A stretch of 45,672 nt of DNA from Archaeoglobi archaeon (GTDB taxonomy: Archaea > Halobacteriota > Archaeoglobi > Archaeoglobales > Archaeoglobaceae). Location of the stretch: assembly GCA_029259335.1 (NCBI GenBank), contig JAPDIY010000034.1:1-45672 (forward strand), given 5' to 3'. Shown here one piece after another: positions 32,986 to 41,976 of the stretch. The translations under genes were made by a program, and so were the position numbers. The notes below the pieces were generated by a model. It was not told where the DNA came from, ran no database searches, and was given only the letters and a program-made list of their open reading frames with translations. Position 1 is the stretch's first letter. Each line of letters begins with the position of its first letter.

Positions 32986-33664
32986 GGAAAATTATATTGC
33001 CCCTACCCTTTTTGACCTTCTCTACCAACCCCCTCCTTTCTAAATCCGCAATAATCAGACTCATCTTCGCCTCGCTGTAGCCAAGCTTTTTCCTCAGTTC
33101 TTTCTGCGTAATCCTTCCACCAACGCGTCTTATGATTTCAAGAACCTCCACGAGATCCTCAGGAAGATCATCAGGAATTGGTTCAACAGCTTGCAGGCTC
33201 TCGTCCATTACCCTCCCTCTTTCCCTCTCCTTCTCTCTCCGCTTTAGGATGTAAAGCACAGCAACCACAACTCCCGCAATGGCAGCGACTGGCAGATAAT
33301 ATAGCTGTCCTTGCTCTGCCTGCTCATCTGTGATTTCCGGGAAATCCGGTAAATCCTCGATACTTTCCAGATTTGGAAACAGGATTAGGTCAAATCTCGT
33401 TGTGTTCCTTATAGTCAAATTCTCGACGGCAATATAATCTCCCTTTTTTGCAATGATAGTATAGTTTCCGGGCGAGAGGTTAAAACTGTAACTACCATCA
33501 TCCGAAACTAGTCTCTGAACACTTCCATCCTTTACCTCAACGATAACGTCCTTTACCAGATCCAGAGTGTCCCATCTGTAAATCTTTCCATAAATCTCCA
33601 CTCCCCCAACACTGACAGTTGCAATCAGAAAAATGAAGAGTGGGATCAGCAATCTGAACTTCAT
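32960..33664 (-). CDS. Membrane-anchored winged-helix protein with extracellular Ig-like domain
   Basis: Residues 1-21 form a signal peptide. Residues 22-100 resemble a carboxypeptidase-regulatory/DUF-type beta-sandwich (YGKIYRWDTLDLVKDVIVEV, DDGSYSFNLSPGNYTIIAKKGDYIA). A membrane helix spans about 122-140, followed by KRREKERERGR on the cytoplasmic side. The C-terminal 170-229 segment is a winged helix (RITQKELRKKLGYSEAKMS, DLERRGLVEKVKKGRGN). This layout fits a one-component membrane sensor that could bind DNA next to the membrane; similar proteins are seen in euryarchaea but have no assigned signal. The gene has no obvious partner and overlaps the convergent YkgJ gene. The upstream 182-bp gap to 33846 holds only short AT-rich promoter-like stretches. 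Confidence 0.82.
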   Translation of the reverse strand: MKFRLLIPLFIFLIATVSVGGVEIYGKIYRWDTLDLVKDVIVEVKDGSVQRLVSDDGSYSFNLSPGNYTIIAKKGDYIAVENLTIRNTTRFDLILFPNLESIEDLPDFPEITDEQAEQGQLYYLPVAAIAGVVVAVLYILKRREKERERGRVMDESLQAVEPIPDDLPEDLVEVLEIIRRVGGRITQKELRKKLGYSEAKMSLIIADLERRGLVEKVKKGRGNIIFLRHAKSNQ

Positions 33665-33846
33665 AGCGAATCTCCCACTTTCTCAACCGCTTCTTTTATA
33701 CTTAAATGACGCCAGCTGTGTTTTCACTTCCGAGCCTGACGAACTGACAGAATCTATGATGATCCTTTCAGCAACCTCATCCCAATGCATGCTCTCTGCT
33801 TTTTTCGGAGAAAAATAAATTTTTTCAACTCACGTTAATCAGAATT

Positions 33847-34482
33847 ATGGACATGCTGAGAATCGAGTACGACATACAGCACCATCTGATACTCTCCAAA
33901 AAGAAGAGATCGGATCATGCACTTATCAGAATGATAGTTTCAACTCTCTCCACTCCATCAGAGCTTTTTAATCTTAAAAAGAGGGATTTCAGAGCATTTA
34001 AAGGCAAAAATTTTGATTACTACACTGTAAGACTATCCGAGAGTGGGAGGAGTAGAATCTCTCCCGTTGATAGAAAAACGTTTGAGATCATCCAATCCAT
34101 GCCCTCCAGACCATTCAACTACAGTGAGGAAGAAATGGACGCAATTGTGGCCAAATACTCCCCACCAGACAGGAAATACGATTGCAGGAGGTTAAGATCG
34201 GCAGTCGAGTCAATTTTGATCGATTCCTCATTCTTCGGTGAATTGGAGACTTTCAAGAGTATTGAAGAAAGATATGCCTTTATGCTTGACTTCAACCCAC
34301 TCTACAGCGGTTTCTGGGATCTTGAGGATGATGAGGGGATAGAGGATTTCGTTCTGAGCTACTCCGAAGTGAGTGGTGTGAAGGATAGCCGGAAAATAGC
34401 CGATGATACTGGGATTGACGAAGAAATTGTGAGAAAAATTCTTAAAAGTAGAAGGAGAAGCCTTCTTTTCTACGAAAGATAA
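33847..34482 (+). CDS. Degenerate tyrosine-recombinase-like protein heading the herA-mre11-rad50-nurA operon
   Basis: The family is not certain. Residues 24-45 (HALIRMIVSTLSTPSELFNLKKRD) look like the core of XerC/D-type recombinases, where A-L-x-L-x-x-x-T-G-L-R-x-S-E-L-x-x-L-x-W-x-D is normal. The catalytic first Arg is replaced (T36). A later block RRLRSAVESIL (114-124) resembles H-x-L-R-H, keeping R117 but losing both His. Between them, RSRISPVDRKTFEIIQ is like the strand-helix after catalytic Lys. The C-terminal third (130-211) is helical, with a DNA-binding-like VKDSRKIADDTGIDEEIVRKIL. It is probably inactive as a recombinase. It is co-directional with herA after a 32-nt gap and has an AT-rich promoter near 33811-33822, so the start at 33847 is leaderless. 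Confidence 0.65.
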   Translation: MDMLRIEYDIQHHLILSKKKRSDHALIRMIVSTLSTPSELFNLKKRDFRAFKGKNFDYYTVRLSESGRSRISPVDRKTFEIIQSMPSRPFNYSEEEMDAIVAKYSPPDRKYDCRRLRSAVESILIDSSFFGELETFKSIEERYAFMLDFNPLYSGFWDLEDDEGIEDFVLSYSEVSGVKDSRKIADDTGIDEEIVRKILKSRRRSLLFYER

Positions 34483-34514
34483 AAGATTTATTTTTCGAAG
34501 ACAAAGGATATACT

Positions 34515-36110
34515 GTGTTGGAAATGAGAGAGGCTGTTGGACTTGTAATGGGCAAATCCTCAATATCTGAATTCAGCTTTGCCGTAAACCCTTCCTGCAT
34601 TCCCAGATTCGGAGAATACGTGATGGCCGAGAACAGGGATGGTGAAGGGGTTATCGGGATTGTTAGAGAGATATCCAACTTCAACAGGATGATTCTGGAC
34701 GAGGGGTTCAGCTTTGAGTATCTCGTCAAGAATATGGACTTCTCCCGAAAACTCCTTGAGAAGAATGACGTTGTTGTGGCAAATGCCAGCGTTATCGGAG
34801 TCATTCGTGACAGGGAGGTTTACCCCAACCGTGTTCCGATAAAACCCAATTCTGAAGTGAGGCTTGCTGACGATTCGGTCCTTTCATCCCTCTTCAAATG
34901 CGAAAAAGGTGTTGAAATCGGTAAGATGATTGCAAGACCTGACATAACCGTTTCTCTCGATATCACGCAGCTTGTTTTAAGGCATTTCGCAATCTTATCT
35001 GTCACAGGAGGGGGGAAGTCTAACACCGTTGCTGTTCTGGTCAACGATATTGTGAGGAGGCTTAACGGAACAGTTGTGCTGATAGATCCACACGGGGAAT
35101 ATGTGGGCTACACGTTCGAGGATGGGAGTGAGAGAGGAAAGAATGTAGTACCTGCAGGTATAAGGCCTGAGAGACTTGAACCGTGGGAGTTTGCGAGCCT
35201 TGTGGGAATAGACAGGGAAAAAGCTGCTGTCCAGAGAATGCACATGGAAAGAATATTCACGACAGTGAAAAAGGAGGGAAAAGTTGGGAGAGAGTTTGTT
35301 GAAAGGGTTCTGGACATTGCTGAGGATTGGATAAATGTGGCATCGACAAAGGGTGAGGCCGAGTATTTTGACTTTTCTGGGGTTAAAAGAGTTGTAACGC
35401 TCGATCGACAGGATTTAAACGCTCTTGCAAGGATTAAAGAATACGTATCCTCATTCATGCGCAGATATGAGGACTTACTGAGCCAGAACGACATGCTGGC
35501 GAACATCAAACCCGGGTACCTTAATGTTGTCAATCTGAGCGGGTTTGATGAGGGGCAGATGAGGGTTGTTGTTGCATACCTGCTCAGAAACCTTCTCATC
35601 GGCAGAATTAACTACTTAAGAGGTAAAAAGGGATGGGAGAAGGTCTGTCCTGCGGTCAGGAAGCCTTTACTCGTGATATTTGAAGAAGGGCATATCTTCG
35701 CACCGAAAGGTATGAACAACGATGTTGTGATGTGGATGGGCAGGATAGCGAGAGAGGGCAGAAAGTTCGGCGTTGGGCTGGGGATAGTCAGTCAGAGGCC
35801 CAAAAGGCTGAACGATGATGTTTTAAGCCAGTGCAATACGAAGATCATTTTGAGGATCACAGAACCCAACGATCAGAGATACGTGCAGCATGCCAGTGAG
35901 CAGATAAGTGAAGATCTGCTGAGCGATATAGCTTCTCTCGGTGTTGGAGAAGCTGTTATTGTTGGTCCCGCAGTGAAGCTTCCGGTTGCCGTGAAGGTCA
36001 GGAAGTTTGCAGGCAACTACGGTGGGAGAGACATAGATGTCGTGAGCGAGTGGCTCGACAGTGATGAGGAGAGTAGAAGGCAGATAACCTTAGAGGATCT
36101 TGCCATATGA
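34515..36110 (+). CDS. herA: HerA-type DNA translocase/helicase
   Basis: HerA is a hexameric FtsK-like ATPase that works with NurA and with Mre11-Rad50 in resection of DNA double-strand breaks. The N-terminal HAS barrel (about 1-120) precedes the ATPase core. Walker A is SVTGGGKSNT (K168, S169) and Walker B is LLVIFEEGHIF. The arginine-finger region RIAREGRKFGVGLGIVSQRPKRLNDDVLSQCNTKI is well conserved. The length of 531 aa is normal. The likely start is GTG at 34515 with AAAGGA 7 nt before; ATG at 34524 is close behind. It overlaps mre11 by 4 nt. Confidence 0.95.
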   Translation: MLEMREAVGLVMGKSSISEFSFAVNPSCIPRFGEYVMAENRDGEGVIGIVREISNFNRMILDEGFSFEYLVKNMDFSRKLLEKNDVVVANASVIGVIRDREVYPNRVPIKPNSEVRLADDSVLSSLFKCEKGVEIGKMIARPDITVSLDITQLVLRHFAILSVTGGGKSNTVAVLVNDIVRRLNGTVVLIDPHGEYVGYTFEDGSERGKNVVPAGIRPERLEPWEFASLVGIDREKAAVQRMHMERIFTTVKKEGKVGREFVERVLDIAEDWINVASTKGEAEYFDFSGVKRVVTLDRQDLNALARIKEYVSSFMRRYEDLLSQNDMLANIKPGYLNVVNLSGFDEGQMRVVVAYLLRNLLIGRINYLRGKKGWEKVCPAVRKPLLVIFEEGHIFAPKGMNNDVVMWMGRIAREGRKFGVGLGIVSQRPKRLNDDVLSQCNTKIILRITEPNDQRYVQHASEQISEDLLSDIASLGVGEAVIVGPAVKLPVAVKVRKFAGNYGGRDIDVVSEWLDSDEESRRQITLEDLAI

Positions 36111-37402
36111 AGTTCGCTCACATCGCAGATGTGCATCTCGGATACGAGCAGTACAATCAGCCCTGGAGGGCTGGGGACTTTGCAAACTCCTTCAGGGCGA
36201 TTGCAGAGAAAGCTGTTGAGAAGGGTGTTGACTTCGTTATAATTGCTGGCGATCTGTTCCACAGAAGCGTGCCAAGTCCAAGAACGATAAAGGAGGCAAT
36301 AGAGACCCTCTGGATTTTCAGAAAGGAGAACATACCCGTTTTCGCAGTTGAGGGGAATCACGATAAGACATCGCGAGACATCTCCGCCTACCACCTTCTT
36401 GAATCCATAGGAATGCTGAACGTGCTCGGGTTGAGAAAAAAGAGGGTTGAAGGGGAAAACATCCGCCCTGAAAAAGTGCAGAATGTATATTTAGTGAAGG
36501 GGTTTGTTGAGGACGTTGAGATTGTCGGAGACAGGCACAGGAGCAGATGGCAGCTTGAGAAAGTAATCCCTCTGCTGAAGCCTGAAGGTGATAAAAGCAT
36601 ACTCGTACTGCATCAGGCGGTTAAGGAAGTTGTTGATATCGATCTTGATATGGCGTATGAGCTTACAATCAACGATCTGCCGGATGCTAGCTACTACGCC
36701 TTCGGCCACATCCATCTGCCCAAAATATACGAGTTCAACGGCAAATTCATAGTCTATCCAGGCTCGGTTGACAGATACGATTTGAAGGAGGCTTCGCATA
36801 TAATTCGCTACAAGTCCGATTTTACGGTTAGAGAGGGGATTAAGAAGGGGTTTGTTGTTGTCAGAAACTTTAGGCCTGATTTTGTTGAGATAAAAACGAG
36901 AGATGTGTACGACGTGGAGATTGAGGCCGAAAATCTGGAAGAGCTGGAGAGAAAATTTGTTGATGTTCTTGGGAGAGTTAGCAGAGACGGAATGCTCGTT
37001 GCAAAGCTGAGATGTCCTGATGCTGCGAATGTCAGAAAGCTGAACGATATGGCATTGAAGAATCTGAGGTATGCAGAAGTGAGATTTGACAGAATTGTAG
37101 AGGAAGTTGAGGAGATTGCCATACAGGCGGAGAGTGAGTTCTTCAGCGACTTTGAACTCAAGCTGCTCGACCTTCTTAAGGGAGAGATTGATGAGAGGGA
37201 GGTTTACGACTTCGTGATTGAGCACTACCTAAAACCTGAAGAGGGTAGGGTTGAGGTTGGCGGAGAGGTTTTGGTAGCAGAGCAGGAAAAAGTAGGGGGA
37301 GGAGATGTGGGAGCAAAGGTTGAGAAAGCAGAAAAAGTTCAGGAAGATGATGTGAAAGTTAAAAGGCCAAAGACACTCCTCGACTTCTTCGGAGGTGAAT
37401 GA
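36107..37402 (+). CDS. mre11: DNA double-strand break repair nuclease Mre11
   Basis: Mre11 is a Mn-dependent nuclease and the partner of Rad50. The phosphoesterase motifs are D8-x-H10 (ADVHLG), D49 (AGDLFHR), N84-H85-D86 (GNHDK) and FGHIHLP, with another His in VLHQAVKE. A capping domain and a linker follow (about 230-350). The C-terminal part (about 350-431) contains the Rad50-binding region and ends TLLDFFGGE, a short motif like PCNA- or partner-binding tails. The middle linker (EVGGEVLVAEQEKVGGG) is low in complexity. The gene overlaps herA by 4 nt and rad50 follows immediately. Confidence 0.95.
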   Translation: MKFAHIADVHLGYEQYNQPWRAGDFANSFRAIAEKAVEKGVDFVIIAGDLFHRSVPSPRTIKEAIETLWIFRKENIPVFAVEGNHDKTSRDISAYHLLESIGMLNVLGLRKKRVEGENIRPEKVQNVYLVKGFVEDVEIVGDRHRSRWQLEKVIPLLKPEGDKSILVLHQAVKEVVDIDLDMAYELTINDLPDASYYAFGHIHLPKIYEFNGKFIVYPGSVDRYDLKEASHIIRYKSDFTVREGIKKGFVVVRNFRPDFVEIKTRDVYDVEIEAENLEELERKFVDVLGRVSRDGMLVAKLRCPDAANVRKLNDMALKNLRYAEVRFDRIVEEVEEIAIQAESEFFSDFELKLLDLLKGEIDEREVYDFVIEHYLKPEEGRVEVGGEVLVAEQEKVGGGDVGAKVEKAEKVQEDDVKVKRPKTLLDFFGGE

Positions 37403-40066
37403 ATGGGTCTCCTTCTGAAGGAGATTCACATCAAAAACTTCAGATCCCATTCGGACTCTAAGGTTGAGTTCGATACCGGAATAAATTTGATTGCTGGCAG
37501 AAATGGCGCTGGAAAAAGTTCCATCCTTGAGGCAATTCTCGTCGCTCTCTACGGCCCAAGACCTGCAGGACTGAAGAAGAACGAACTTGTAAGGATGAAC
37601 TCCTCTGGATACACGATAAACCTAAAGTTTGAAGTAAACGGAGACAGCATAACAATCTTAAGGAACAGCAATGGAGAGGCGAGACTCAGCGGGCGGGAAA
37701 TTATCGAGGGGGACAGTAGCATAAGCCAGTGGGTTGAAAGGCACATATGCCCAAGCCACATCTTTACCGGAGCAATATACGTCAGGCAGGGAGAGATCGA
37801 CAGCATAATCAGGGATGAAGAGGGGAGAGAGAAGATAATAAGGAAGATTACGAGAATTGAGGATTATGAAAATGCTTGGAAGAACTTAGGGACGATTATC
37901 AGAATGCTTGAAAGGGAGAAGGATAACTATCTGTCGTTTCTGAGTCAGGAAGAGGAGCTTAGGAGGCAGAAGGAGGAGAAGAGGGCTGAAATAGAGTCCA
38001 CAAGGAATTTAGTATGTGAAATCAGGTCGAAGATAGATGAGCTTGGAAAAGATGTTGAAAACCTAAAAAAGAGAAATGAGGAGCTTGAAAAATTAAGAAA
38101 AGAGTTGGAGAGGTTGAACAGCGACCTTGTTAGAGTTGCAGGCGAGTTAAAGGCCTATGAGGAGAAAATAAGGATGCTGGAGAACCAGAAAAAGGATGTC
38201 GAGGTTGGGATTAGGGAACTTGAAAAAAATGTTGAGGAGCTGAAAGAGGTTAAGCCAAAGGCTGAAGCTTACATCGAGCTTGAGAGGTTGCATTCGGAGG
38301 TTATAAAGAGAGTTAAGGAGGTTGAGGAGAAGGAAAAGGGGGTTGAGGAGGAAACTTTGAGGATCAAGACTGAACTTGAGAGGGTTAAGAGGGATTATGA
38401 AAGTCTTGAGGTTGTGAAAAAAAGGATAAAGGAGATTGAATTAGATCTTGAAAAGATTGAGGGCGATTTCAAACTGTGGGAGGAGATCAGAGGGAAGTTT
38501 GAAAGGTACAGGAGTTTAAAAGCTCAGATTGAGGAAAAAGGCTACACAGCCGAAAAGATAGCCAGAATGTACGAGGCAATCCAGAAGGCGCGAGATGAGG
38601 AAAAAAAGATTCGTGATGCCTTTGAGAAGCTTGCAGCGAAGCGATCATCTCTGATTACGAAGGCAAAGCAGTATCAGAAGGCAGTTGATGAGCTGAAGAA
38701 GGCTGTTGGATCTTGTCCAACATGCGGCAGAGAGCTTGATGAGGAGCATAGAAGGGAAATTCTTGAGAGATATCGCAGTGAAATTAAACGGATCAAGGAG
38801 GAGCTTGGGAAGCTTGAAGAGGTTGAAAAGAGGTTAGGGGAGAAAAAGGAGATCACAGAGAAGGCTTTAAGCAGGCAGGAGTCCGTTCTGAGATACAAGC
38901 AGCTTGTTGAGGAGATGAAAAGGCTTGAAGAGGAGCTTGGATCAGTGGACATTGAAAAGTTAAGAAGGGTGAGCGAGGAATACGAGAGGCTCAGAGAGGA
39001 GCTTGGGAAGCTGGTAGGACAGGAGAAAATTCTGAAAAGCTCTGTTAGCAGGCTTAATGAGCTGAATGAAAAACTGAAGGAGGCTAAAAGCAGAAAGGAT
39101 AGGCTGAGAGAGGTAAGAGAAAAAGTACTGGAAGCTGTAAAGGAGAGAGGGTTTGAGAGCATTGAAGAATTTGAGGAGGAGCTTGAGAAACTCAGAAAGG
39201 ACTACAACAGATGGCTTGAGCTTAAGGATTCGGAAAGGAGACTTGAAGAGGAAAAAGAGAAGCTGGGAAGGATTGAGGTAGAGTTAAGGAATGTAAAAGA
39301 GGAGCTGAAAAGAAAAGCTGAGGAGGGCAGCAGGATCGAAAGTGAGCTTGAAGGCTTGAGAAAAATTTACAGTGAGGAAGAACACAAAAGGGTTTCAGAA
39401 GAGTTTTTAAGAAAATCAAAGGAGCTTTACGGTTTGAAGAACAGGGTTGAAGTTCTTGAGAACAACATAACCACTCTTGAGAGGGATCTGCGCTACATAG
39501 AGAACCAGATCACCCTTCTTGAGGACTACAGAAGGAAGGTTGAGGTAATTGAAAAAAAGGTTATCCCTGAGCTTACGAGGATCAGAGAGAAGTTCAGAAA
39601 GTACAGAAACATTGTCGCAGAGGCGGCGATGAAAGAAGTTGAGAGATATGCAAGCGAGATATTCGAGGAGCTTACCGAGGGGAAATATTCGGGAGTAAGA
39701 TTGAAGAAGGTGACGGAGAGGGGGAAGGAGAGGCTGAGGGTTTTTGTTGTGTATCAGGGTGAGGAGAGGGATATCGGATTCCTTAGCGGGGGGGAGATGA
39801 TTGCTCTCGGCCTTGCTTTCAGGTTAGCCCTTTCAATGTTCATGATAAGGGGTAGAATTCCCCTTCTCATTCTTGACGAGCCCACACCCTACCTTGACGA
39901 GGAGAGGAGGAGGAAGCTTGTGGATATAACCACCAACTATTTGCGAAAAATCCCGCAGGTTATAATTGTATCACACGACGATGAGCTTAAGGATGCCGCT
40001 GACAGGGTGATTTTTGTGGACTATCAGGGTGGAACGTCGAGGGTGAGGTATGTGGAGGCTCAGTGA
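37403..40066 (+). CDS. rad50: DNA double-strand break repair ATPase Rad50
   Basis: Rad50 is an SMC-like ATPase that tethers DNA ends. Walker A is AGRNGAGKSSILEA near residues 31-44. Two long coiled coils (about 170-720, rich in E/K/R/L heptads) surround the zinc hook C438-P-T-C441 (SCPTCGREL). The signature motif is FLSGGEMIALGLAFRLALS and Walker B is LLILDEPTPYLDEERR. The D-loop and H-loop (IVSHDDELK) complete the head. The length of 887 aa is normal for archaea. The ATG directly follows the mre11 stop with no spacer. The nurA gene starts 17 nt before its stop. Confidence 0.96.
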   Translation: MGLLLKEIHIKNFRSHSDSKVEFDTGINLIAGRNGAGKSSILEAILVALYGPRPAGLKKNELVRMNSSGYTINLKFEVNGDSITILRNSNGEARLSGREIIEGDSSISQWVERHICPSHIFTGAIYVRQGEIDSIIRDEEGREKIIRKITRIEDYENAWKNLGTIIRMLEREKDNYLSFLSQEEELRRQKEEKRAEIESTRNLVCEIRSKIDELGKDVENLKKRNEELEKLRKELERLNSDLVRVAGELKAYEEKIRMLENQKKDVEVGIRELEKNVEELKEVKPKAEAYIELERLHSEVIKRVKEVEEKEKGVEEETLRIKTELERVKRDYESLEVVKKRIKEIELDLEKIEGDFKLWEEIRGKFERYRSLKAQIEEKGYTAEKIARMYEAIQKARDEEKKIRDAFEKLAAKRSSLITKAKQYQKAVDELKKAVGSCPTCGRELDEEHRREILERYRSEIKRIKEELGKLEEVEKRLGEKKEITEKALSRQESVLRYKQLVEEMKRLEEELGSVDIEKLRRVSEEYERLREELGKLVGQEKILKSSVSRLNELNEKLKEAKSRKDRLREVREKVLEAVKERGFESIEEFEEELEKLRKDYNRWLELKDSERRLEEEKEKLGRIEVELRNVKEELKRKAEEGSRIESELEGLRKIYSEEEHKRVSEEFLRKSKELYGLKNRVEVLENNITTLERDLRYIENQITLLEDYRRKVEVIEKKVIPELTRIREKFRKYRNIVAEAAMKEVERYASEIFEELTEGKYSGVRLKKVTERGKERLRVFVVYQGEERDIGFLSGGEMIALGLAFRLALSMFMIRGRIPLLILDEPTPYLDEERRRKLVDITTNYLRKIPQVIIVSHDDELKDAADRVIFVDYQGGTSRVRYVEAQ

Positions 40067-41165
40067 TGAACTGCTGAGGGAATTTGAGAGAACACTTGAG
40101 GAGAGCTACAGTAGTGTTGTAAGTGTGGCCAAATCATTAAAACACAGGTGGAGGGAGTTGCCTGAGCCCGAAATTTGTTCCATCTGCGGCGTGGATGGTA
40201 GCAGAGGTATCGAGAGACTGAGTGGGCTTGTTTTCTACATAATCTCTGCTGCATCTGTTGGTGAAGACATACGGGAAATGCATGAGGTGACAACTCTCAG
40301 ACCGCACATGCACATCGAGGAGAGGATAAGGCTGCACATGCACACGAGCGAGTACAGGCTTGGGAGCTTGGCTGAGGAGGAAATCGTGCTGATGGATGGT
40401 ACGCTGAGGGGAGCGATAATCCGCCCACCCGCCTATCTGGACAGAGATGTTTACACAACCCTCTCTAACCTCTACGACCTTGAGGGAATAATCGATGACT
40501 TCATAATGGTTCTCGATCGCTGGTACGAGGAGATTGCAGAAGATGTCGTTAAGGGTGTTGCGAGGAAGAATTACTTGCTGACGAGGAGTGAGTACTTTGA
40601 CGGAATAGAAATCGGATGCAGGAAAGGTGGTGAGGGAGACAGAGATAACCTTATGATCCTTCTGGAGTACATCGAATACCTACATGCCTTGGACAAGCTT
40701 CTTGAGAGAAACGCAGTCTTTGTCGCGAAGAGCTTCTATACGAACGAGTTTACCGCCAATTCCTCGATCACGGACTCTGCAGTACTCGATTATCTCGCAA
40801 GGGAGCAGTTTGGGGAGGAGAAAGCTGGTTATATACAGTTCAAGCCAGAGTTGAAAAAGTCTCTGCCATGGTATGCGAAGAAGTTCAGAAATCTTACAAA
40901 AGCTGAGGTTTTCGGTGCATTCGTCAGGTTTGCAGACGGAGGGAACATCTACATGCTCGAATCGTCAAAACCGGTTGAAGAGGAAACTATTGCTAAGCTC
41001 TGCAGCTTTGAAGCTGATGGCTACCTTATCCCGCTAATCCACGCACACAGGCACGCTGAGATAAGGAGGAGGGAGCTGAAGAATATAATGAACGCAATGC
41101 TAAGTGCAGTGGATCCAAAATACGCCTTTCTGTTGAAGAAAGGTAGAGAACCTCTTGAGAGATAA
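40050..41165 (+). CDS. nurA: NurA 5'-to-3' nuclease
   Basis: NurA is the 5'-3' exonuclease and endonuclease that forms a complex with HerA. It has an RNase-H-like fold. The metal ligands are visible as D49 in GVDGSRG and D116 in LMDGTLRG, and the C-terminal segment LIPLIHAHRHAEIRRRELKNI holds the conserved histidines of the family. The length of 371 aa is typical. The ATG at 40050 lies inside rad50 (17-nt overlap) with GGTGAGG upstream. The stop at 41165 directly abuts the convergent crotonase gene. Operon order tyrosine-recombinase-like, herA, mre11, rad50, nurA. Confidence 0.94.
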   Translation: MWRLSDELLREFERTLEESYSSVVSVAKSLKHRWRELPEPEICSICGVDGSRGIERLSGLVFYIISAASVGEDIREMHEVTTLRPHMHIEERIRLHMHTSEYRLGSLAEEEIVLMDGTLRGAIIRPPAYLDRDVYTTLSNLYDLEGIIDDFIMVLDRWYEEIAEDVVKGVARKNYLLTRSEYFDGIEIGCRKGGEGDRDNLMILLEYIEYLHALDKLLERNAVFVAKSFYTNEFTANSSITDSAVLDYLAREQFGEEKAGYIQFKPELKKSLPWYAKKFRNLTKAEVFGAFVRFADGGNIYMLESSKPVEEETIAKLCSFEADGYLIPLIHAHRHAEIRRRELKNIMNAMLSAVDPKYAFLLKKGREPLER

Positions 41166-41927
41166 TCACCACTTGGGCTCTCTTTTCTCGAAAAAGGCAG
41201 ATATACCTTCTTTTGCATCATCTGTTGAGCTGTAGAGAGAAATAGCCTCTGTGGCATACGCCAAAGCCTGAAAGTCCTCCATGAAAATCTGTTTATAGAA
41301 GAACTTCTTTCCAGACTCCAAAACGTTAAGGCTGTATTTTGCTATCTTTTCAGCCAGCTTCATCGTCTCTGACTCAAGCTCTTCATCCTCAACAACTTTA
41401 TTGACCAACCCAAACCGCAAAGCTTCATCAGCAGTTATGAATTCTCCCGTAAAACCCATCTCAAACGCCTTTTTCCTCCCTACAGCTCTGCTCACAAAGA
41501 CGGTTGGTGTGTAGCAGAAAAGCCCTATTTTAACCCCCGGAGTTGCAAACAATGCTGACTTTGCTGCCACTGCCATATCACATGCCGCAACAAGCTGGCA
41601 GCCTGCTGCTGTCGCTACGCCATGAACCTGAGCAATGTAAGGTTGAGGAGCATTTCTTATAGCCCACATTACCTTGTAGCACTGCTCGAAAAGTTTCTCC
41701 ACATTCACCGGATGCTGATTCAGTATCTCTTTTAGATCATGGCCAGAAGAGAACACTTTTCCCGCTCCTTTTATCACGACAACTCTAACTCTCTTTTCTG
41801 CCGAAATTTTACTGACAAGATCTTCAAGCTCCATCAGAAGCTCCATTGACAGTGCATTTCTCGTTTCGGGGCGGTTCAGAGTTATTACACCAACTCTTCC
41901 ATTTTCCTCGAAAATTAGATTCTTCAT
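41166..41927 (-). CDS. Enoyl-CoA hydratase/isomerase-family protein, ECHDC3-like, without catalytic glutamates
   Basis: This is a crotonase-fold CoA-thioester protein. The oxyanion-hole pair is present (S-G-H-D-L near 61-65 and the HGVATAAG segment). The two glutamates of classical hydratase (rat E144 and E164) are replaced: Q111 in AAGCQLVAACD and G131 in FATPGVKIGLF. The same substitutions and the motif FATPGVxIGLFCYTP are typical of the ECHDC3 group. It is therefore unlikely to hydrate crotonyl-CoA; isomerase, hydrolase or binding roles are possible. The length of 253 aa is normal. An AT-rich TATA-like stretch (minus CTATATTTTT, about 41949-41956) suggests a leaderless mRNA. Confidence 0.88.
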   Translation of the reverse strand: MKNLIFEENGRVGVITLNRPETRNALSMELLMELEDLVSKISAEKRVRVVVIKGAGKVFSSGHDLKEILNQHPVNVEKLFEQCYKVMWAIRNAPQPYIAQVHGVATAAGCQLVAACDMAVAAKSALFATPGVKIGLFCYTPTVFVSRAVGRKKAFEMGFTGEFITADEALRFGLVNKVVEDEELESETMKLAEKIAKYSLNVLESGKKFFYKQIFMEDFQALAYATEAISLYSSTDDAKEGISAFFEKREPKW

Positions 41928-41962
41928 ACCAGAAATTTAACTTGAAAAATATAGAACTTTCG

Positions 41963-41976
41963 ATACACAAATGTAT
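41963..41976. promoter_or_regulatory. Candidate operator (inverted repeat) in the divergent promoter region
   Basis: ATACA-CAAA-TGTAT is a perfect 5-bp inverted repeat with a 4-nt spacer. It lies just upstream of the TATA-like stretch of the minus-strand crotonase gene, in the 167-bp AT-rich gap 41928-42094 that also drives the thiolase cluster rightward. It could be the site of a fatty-acid-responsive regulator. It is short enough to occur by chance. Confidence 0.3.

Noticed and set aside
33665-33846. Extra gene or RNA in the gap before the recombinase-like gene
   Set aside because: Only short frames without ribosome-binding sites and AT-rich promoter-like sequence were seen.
37458-39419. 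Antisense Ser/Leu-rich frames in rad50
   Set aside because: They arise from the opposite strand of Glu/Lys-rich coiled-coil codons and match no protein family.
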